Of a stretch of DNA of 10,115 nucleotides, positions 7,087 to 10,115 are shown piece after piece. Within the stretch, counting starts at the first letter, position 1. Each line of letters begins with the position of its first letter. The position numbers were made by a program, and so were the translations under genes. Under the pieces are notes generated by a model. That model had not been told where the DNA came from. It saw only the letters and a program-made list of their open reading frames with translations, and ran no database searches. Location of the stretch: positions 1 to 10,115 of the forward strand of contig DAOWFR010000008.1 of the NCBI GenBank assembly GCA_030637925.1, read 5' to 3'. Source of the DNA: Methanobacteriota archaeon. GTDB lineage: Archaea; Nanobdellota; Nanobdellia; Woesearchaeales; SM23-78.

Positions 7087-8958
7087 TTATAAGTCACCTC
7101 TTAGCTTGATATAAAGGAATTCAAGTAATAATAAGATAAGGGCAATGATTATGAAATACTGAACCAGTTCAAAAGGCACTTTTTCCTTAAACCTGTCACT
7201 AGGCTGAAAAAATCCCTGCTCACCAAGGCTTGCCTTGTTATTAACATCTGACTCTTTTTCATTCAAGAGATTAATAGCAATTGCCCTCTCATTCAAAGTA
7301 TAAAGCCCTGTGTTATCAAGGCTTAAGCTCTGAGTTGTTACTCTGCCCTTTGGCGTCTGAATTCTCTGCTCTTCTTTAAAGTTCAGAACACTACCACTCA
7401 TATAATTCAGGTTCTTTATAGAAGGCGTGTCAGTGGCAAAGTCAGTAAGCCTTTTCCAGAAAACAAAATAAACAGGACTCTTTGCAAAACTAGTATCTGC
7501 TCCTCTGTCTTCATCAAGAATGCCATAAAAAAATACCTTGCCTTTTCCAAGAGAACTGAAAGTTATTAGTGGAGTATTATCCTCAGCAGCAGCAGCTATT
7601 ATAACAAGACTTATTCCTTCTAAAGGACTAGTCCTAAAATACTTCTTTGTAATACCAAATTCAATATTGGCTGTGAGGCTCTCACTACTACTAGCAAGGA
7701 TGTTTGTATTAGAAGTAATGGTTTGGTTATAGCGAAGAGGCATTAAGCCATAATAATTAAGATTAAGAAAGTCTGTTTGAACAGTAATAATAACAGTTTT
7801 GCCTTTATCCTCAACTTCTTTTTTCACACTCTTAAAAGTGCCTGGCAGGATTAGGTTTGGATTAATATCCTTGAATATAAACACATCATAAGTATCTAAG
7901 TTAGGGATTTTTGGAGGAGCAGCAACATCAATAAGTGTATTCTTCATCACATCAAAGGCGTTGAACAAAAAGATCTTCTCAGGATTAAGATTATTAGTGA
8001 TTAAAAGGACTTTTCTCTCACTATCACCAGGAGCACTTATAAAAACAGTGTTATCTGCTTTAAAACCATCTCTTACTCCAAGCACTTCAAGCTCAAGCTT
8101 GCTGGTTCCTGCTGGTGTTGAAAAAGTGAATAATTCCTTGGAGTCAGGAGGAATACTAATGGTTTCTTCAAGAGAATTAATCTTAAGGTTTACATCAACA
8201 ACTTCTTTATTATAGTTCTTGATAACAGCACTGGTCTTTTTTTCATCAATATCCAGGTCAACTATACCCACATTATTAACAACTTCAAAAACCCTTATGA
8301 AATCAACTTTTATTCCCTGTGCCTCTAAGGTCTTCTTAGCAGTATCAAGGCCAGTATCTGTTTCTGTGTCAATGAAATCACTAATAACCATGATTCTTGA
8401 ATCACTCCTAGCATAACCACCAGCAGTGCTAATAGCATCATATAAGTTAGTAGGAGTGTCTGTTGGTTCTAGTTTGTTAATATAATCCTTTACCTTGCCA
8501 GCATCCTCATCAACAAGCACCACCTCAGGTGTTTTCTTAGCCAGCACCAAGGTGTTTATAGTTCCAAGATTCTTTTTTGCCAGCTTCACTGCTTCATCAA
8601 ACCTTGTTTTTCCATTATAATCTGTTTTCATACTAGCACTAATATCCAGCACAAGAACAGTATTCTTGAACAAAGACTCCTTAGCAACATTAATATAAGG
8701 CTTAGCAACTGATAAAAGCAGGAATAACAAAATAAGAAGCTGAAGTAAGAATAATAAGTCCCTGATTAGTCTTCTGAAAAAATTAGTTTTCCTATCCCTA
8801 CCCAAGTCCTTGAAAAGAAACATAAGACTAGGAATCTTCTTATGCTTAGGCTTTGGCCTAATAAGATAAAGAAGAATAAAAGGAATTAATAACAAGAGTG
8901 CATAGAGCCATATAGGTTCAAGAAAGAATCTTACAGCGCTTGTTAATAAATCCACCAC
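7087..8958 (-). CDS. BatA-like vWA membrane protein, first gene of the MoxR-vWA operon
   Basis: This 623-aa protein has the BatA N-terminal layout: transmembrane helix 15-33, a basic cytoplasmic segment with IRPKPKHKKIPSLMFL, and a second helix at about 66-84. A vWA domain follows at 99-225 with complete MIDAS elements: DISAS (D105, S107, S109), T168 or T170 in DTPTNLYDA, and ISDF with D194. Then come a beta-rich region (230-310), a degenerate amidotransferase-like fold (about 315-480, ending GKGKVFFYG) and a C-terminal transmembrane helix at about 598-616. The domains probably lie outside the membrane. Bacterial Bat proteins were linked to oxygen tolerance and envelope stress, but their mechanism is unresolved. 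The start is GTG at 8958 or the adjacent GTG at 8955: an in-frame TAA precedes 8958 and GGTGA lies at 8964-8968. Its stop abuts the next gene's start with no spacer. Confidence 0.88.
   Translation of the reverse strand: MVDLLTSAVRFFLEPIWLYALLLLIPFILLYLIRPKPKHKKIPSLMFLFKDLGRDRKTNFFRRLIRDLLFLLQLLILLFLLLSVAKPYINVAKESLFKNTVLVLDISASMKTDYNGKTRFDEAVKLAKKNLGTINTLVLAKKTPEVVLVDEDAGKVKDYINKLEPTDTPTNLYDAISTAGGYARSDSRIMVISDFIDTETDTGLDTAKKTLEAQGIKVDFIRVFEVVNNVGIVDLDIDEKKTSAVIKNYNKEVVDVNLKINSLEETISIPPDSKELFTFSTPAGTSKLELEVLGVRDGFKADNTVFISAPGDSERKVLLITNNLNPEKIFLFNAFDVMKNTLIDVAAPPKIPNLDTYDVFIFKDINPNLILPGTFKSVKKEVEDKGKTVIITVQTDFLNLNYYGLMPLRYNQTITSNTNILASSSESLTANIEFGITKKYFRTSPLEGISLVIIAAAAEDNTPLITFSSLGKGKVFFYGILDEDRGADTSFAKSPVYFVFWKRLTDFATDTPSIKNLNYMSGSVLNFKEEQRIQTPKGRVTTQSLSLDNTGLYTLNERAIAINLLNEKESDVNNKASLGEQGFFQPSDRFKEKVPFELVQYFIIIALILLLLEFLYIKLRGDL
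7094..7100 (-). promoter_or_regulatory. Shine-Dalgarno that decides the GTG start of the double-vWA gene
   Basis: The minus strand reads GAGGTGA, a full match to the typical archaeal anti-Shine-Dalgarno core, placed 7 bases before the GTG at 7086-7084. It overlaps the last codons of the upstream gene. It shows that the GTG directly after the TAA is a real initiation site, so reinitiation is likely and readthrough is not required. Confidence 0.8.
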
Positions 8959-8980
8959 TTAGTTCACCACGATAATTTGT

Positions 8981-8990
8981 TCTTATAATC
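8981..8990 (-). promoter_or_regulatory. Candidate TATA box for the MoxR-vWA operon
   Basis: The minus strand reads GATTATAAGA, with TTATAA centred about 27-28 bases before the GTG at 8958. This is the spacing expected for a leaderless transcript starting at that GTG. It lies in the 36-base gap after the small RHH-like gene. However, GGTGA before the GTG also allows translation from a longer message, so co-transcription from the promoter beyond 9180 is equally possible. Confidence 0.45.
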
Positions 8991-8994
8991 GCTC

Positions 8995-9180
8995 CTAAAA
9001 TTTTAAGGCTTTTTTATAATATTTTTCATCTTTTTTTAGATTTTTAGGTGTTATTTTCACTTCAAAATATCTAACCATGTGTTTTACTGCTTCTTGTTTA
9101 GTCTTAAGCTCATTAACTAATTTGTAGATTTCCACTAATTTATCTTCTTTTTCTGACAAATCAACTAAGATTTTTACCAT
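8995..9180 (-). CDS. Small DUF2683-like / ribbon-helix-helix-like protein
   Basis: This 61-aa protein resembles archaeal DUF2683 proteins: a short beta strand VKILVDL (residues 2-8), helix 10-24 (EKEDKLVEIYKLVNE), a turn LKTKQEA, and a second helix to about 38. This is the strand-helix-helix pattern of ribbon-helix-helix DNA-binding proteins and of small antitoxins. A lysine-rich tail (42-61) follows. No toxin gene is recognised beside it. It points toward the BatA-like gene with 36 bases between, so it may head that operon. The ATG has GGTG 6 bases upstream and an inverted repeat with TATA-like sequence covering its promoter, as expected if the protein represses itself. Family assignment is moderate; DNA binding is inferred from fold pattern only. 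Confidence 0.68.
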   Translation of the reverse strand: MVKILVDLSEKEDKLVEIYKLVNELKTKQEAVKHMVRYFEVKITPKNLKKDEKYYKKALKF

Positions 9181-9224
9181 TTATAACACCATGTTATATT
9201 ATATTATGTGGTGTAATATATAAA
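9181..9224 (-). promoter_or_regulatory. Promoter with inverted repeat upstream of the RHH-like gene
   Basis: On the minus strand TTTATATA (9224-9217) lies about 40 bases before the ATG, predicting a start site near 9194 and a leader of roughly 14 bases carrying GGTG. A second TATA-like run occupies 9207-9194. Perfect 6-bp arms ACACCA (9186-9191) and TGGTGT (9209-9214) are separated by 17 bases. Outside them, TTATA (9181-9185) pairs with TATAA (9219-9223) after a four-base offset. The repeat covers the predicted start site and the ribosome binding site, the classic place for an operator. Confidence 0.5.
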
Positions 9225-9285
9225 TCTTTTGGGTTCGGGGGATTTGAAAGAAGATAATACTAACTATAGAGAATTAATCCGAATA

Positions 9286-9293
9286 TTTAAATA
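9286..9293 (+). promoter_or_regulatory. TATA box giving a leaderless start at 9316
   Basis: TTTAAATA is centred 26-27 bases before the ATG at 9316, so transcription should begin at or next to the A of that ATG. It is the same box, and the same 10-mer TTTAAATACT, as at 704-713. It decides the start of the following gene against the upstream in-frame TTG at 9229. Confidence 0.65.
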
Positions 9294-9315
9294 CTTCATC
9301 ATCTTTCTGAAAGGT

Positions 9316-9837
9316 ATGAAAGTTAATTTCCAAGAATTAAAAAATAATATGAAACATAGCACAGAAGTTTATTTAGAAGAATTAAGAAAGGATATAACAC
9401 AAGGACTTACAGAATTTTCTGAACATCCTGTTAAATATACTACAAAAACAATAGGAACTTTAGTAAGGGATTACTGGGATGTGGGAGCAGCAGCATTAGC
9501 AGGCTTTGCTTTTAATGATTATGGTTCTGAAATATTTGGGGAGTATAGGTCTCATATTGTAGTGTTTGGTGCTCTTGCAAGTATTTTTGGTGGAGGAAGA
9601 AATTATGGTAGATTGCATAGAAATGCTTATGCCGGTCTTGCTACGTTTTATTACTTTTTTACTAGAGGAGTAGAAGGAGTTCCGCAAGGGACTGTAATAC
9701 TAAATAAAACTATTGGAACTATTTTTGGAGGAGTATCTGTGTTTATGGATTATCATCGTAGAAGAGATAAAAAAAGAAGGTTAGAGAAATCCCAAAAAGA
9801 AGTACAGGTTAGCTCATTAGAAGATACGCTTGCATAA
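9316..9837 (+). CDS. Small glycine-rich multi-span membrane protein, function unknown
   Basis: This 173-aa protein was not recognised. An N-terminal amphipathic helical part (residues 1-45, several Glu and Lys) is followed by weakly hydrophobic, glycine- and alanine-rich segments at about 54-67, 79-93, 102-117 and 126-145. It ends in a strongly basic stretch (HRRRDKKRR, 147-155) and a polar tail. The hydrophobic segments are short and contain aromatic residues, so they could be three or four membrane helices or hairpins; the basic tail would be cytoplasmic. An in-frame TTG at 9229 would give 202 residues, but the TATA box at 9286-9293 lies inside that extension and fits a leaderless start at the ATG. 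It is divergent from the RHH-like gene and convergent with the ROK gene, which lies 17 bases away. No function can be proposed from sequence. Confidence 0.72.
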   Translation: MKVNFQELKNNMKHSTEVYLEELRKDITQGLTEFSEHPVKYTTKTIGTLVRDYWDVGAAALAGFAFNDYGSEIFGEYRSHIVVFGALASIFGGGRNYGRLHRNAYAGLATFYYFFTRGVEGVPQGTVILNKTIGTIFGGVSVFMDYHRRRDKKRRLEKSQKEVQVSSLEDTLA

Positions 9838-9854
9838 ATTTCTTTAAAGTTTAA

Positions 9855-10115
9855 TCAGTCACAGAACACCAGCTCAGCAGCTCCTATAACCCCAGAATCA
9901 TCACCAAGAGCATTCTTTTTTATTTTGCACACTTTTGCCATGAAAGGATTAGCATACTTCTTAACAACTTTGTTAATATCCTTGTAAAAAGGCAAGTTGC
10001 TTACCCCCCCGCCAACTACAATAGCCTCAGGATTAAATGTGTTTATCAGATTTGCAAAGAACAAGCCAGTGTAAAAAACTGTTTCATCATAAACCTTTTT
10101 TGCATTCTTATCATT
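9855..10115 (-). CDS. ROK-family sugar kinase or regulator, C-terminal part, 5' end outside window
   Basis: The visible 86 residues are the C-terminal end of a ROK protein, read from the right edge with the frame open throughout. Key elements are TGLFFANLINTFNPEAIVVGGGVS, split here as the helix FFANLINTFNPE followed by the strand-loop VVGGGVS, and the terminal GDDSGVIGAAEL. Both are characteristic of the ROK fold that packs around the adenine site in glucokinases and N-acetylmannosamine kinases. The catalytic aspartate, phosphate-binding loop and zinc-binding cysteine motif lie beyond the window, so neither the substrate nor kinase activity can be judged. A TTG at 10064 could be taken for a start but lies inside the conserved helix. 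It ends with TGA (9855-9857), convergent with the small membrane protein gene. Confidence 0.88.
   Translation of the reverse strand, partial: NDKNAKKVYDETVFYTGLFFANLINTFNPEAIVVGGGVSNLPFYKDINKVVKKYANPFMAKVCKIKKNALGDDSGVIGAAELVFCD

Noticed and set aside
6701..7114. Plus-strand open frame across the junction of the two Bat-like genes
   Set aside because: The opposite strand encodes two well-supported vWA proteins with matched Shine-Dalgarno and start; this frame has no homology-like motif.
9225..9255. GGTTCG-containing hairpin resembling a tRNA T-arm or small RNA
   Set aside because: Only a 5-bp TCTTT/AAAGA stem closes a 17-base loop, and no acceptor stem, anticodon arm or D-arm is nearby.
9229..9315. 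TTG-initiated N-terminal extension of the small membrane protein
   Set aside because: It contains the TATA box TTTAAATA at leaderless distance from ATG 9316 and has no ribosome binding site; the shorter form is better supported.
9496..9687. Minus-strand open frame inside the small membrane protein gene
   Set aside because: It is Ser/Lys/Ile-rich low-complexity translation without a promoter, and the plus-strand frame has the better start signal.
8995..9837. RHH-like gene plus divergent small membrane protein as a toxin-antitoxin pair
   Set aside because: Toxin-antitoxin genes are normally co-directional and overlapping; these are divergent and the larger protein resembles no known toxin.
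10062..10064. TTG start at 10064 for a 69-aa protein
   Set aside because: The frame continues to the right edge and the upstream residues (ending YTG) extend the conserved ROK helix; this is an internal codon.

Overview
The window reads as AT-rich, gene-dense DNA from an archaeon, most likely an uncultivated DPANN-type lineage such as Woesearchaeota or Pacearchaeota. That placement is inferred from gene style only. The archaeal signs are TATA-type promoter boxes (the 10-mer TTTAAATACT occurs twice) about 26-30 bases upstream of start codons, implying leaderless or nearly leaderless mRNAs; a Shine-Dalgarno of the form GAGGTGA; a small DUF2683-like protein; and a membrane-anchored winged-helix regulator. 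No RNA gene, CRISPR array, insertion sequence or integrase was seen, and no gene-free stretch exceeds 300 bases.

Layout. Positions 1-647 (+) hold the 3' part of a CoA-enzyme activase-related (DUF2229-like) gene that enters from the left. Positions 737-1411 (+) encode a membrane-anchored winged-helix protein with its own TATA box. The centre, 8958 down to 1418 (-), is a tight six-gene operon. In transcription order it holds a BatA-like von Willebrand A (vWA) membrane protein, a BatA/B-like protein with two vWA domains split around an amidotransferase-like fold, a single-span coiled-coil protein, a three-span membrane protein, a MoxR AAA+ ATPase and a DUF58 vWA protein. Upstream, a 61-aa DUF2683/ribbon-helix-helix-like gene (9180-8995, -) and a leaderless gene for a small membrane protein of unknown function (9316-9837, +) diverge from a 135-bp promoter region with an inverted repeat. 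The right edge carries the C-terminal part of a ROK-family sugar kinase or regulator (9855-10115, -).

How the genes may work together. In bacteria, MoxR ATPases are encoded with DUF58 and Bat proteins and are thought to act as chaperone-like ATPases on vWA proteins, which bind metal through MIDAS motifs, often at the membrane and linked to envelope stress. Here four vWA domains, one AAA+ motor and two unrecognised membrane proteins are encoded together. The likely product is a membrane-associated MoxR-vWA assembly whose substrate the sequence does not reveal. The small RHH-like gene before the operon and the convergent membrane-bound winged-helix gene are candidate regulators by position only.
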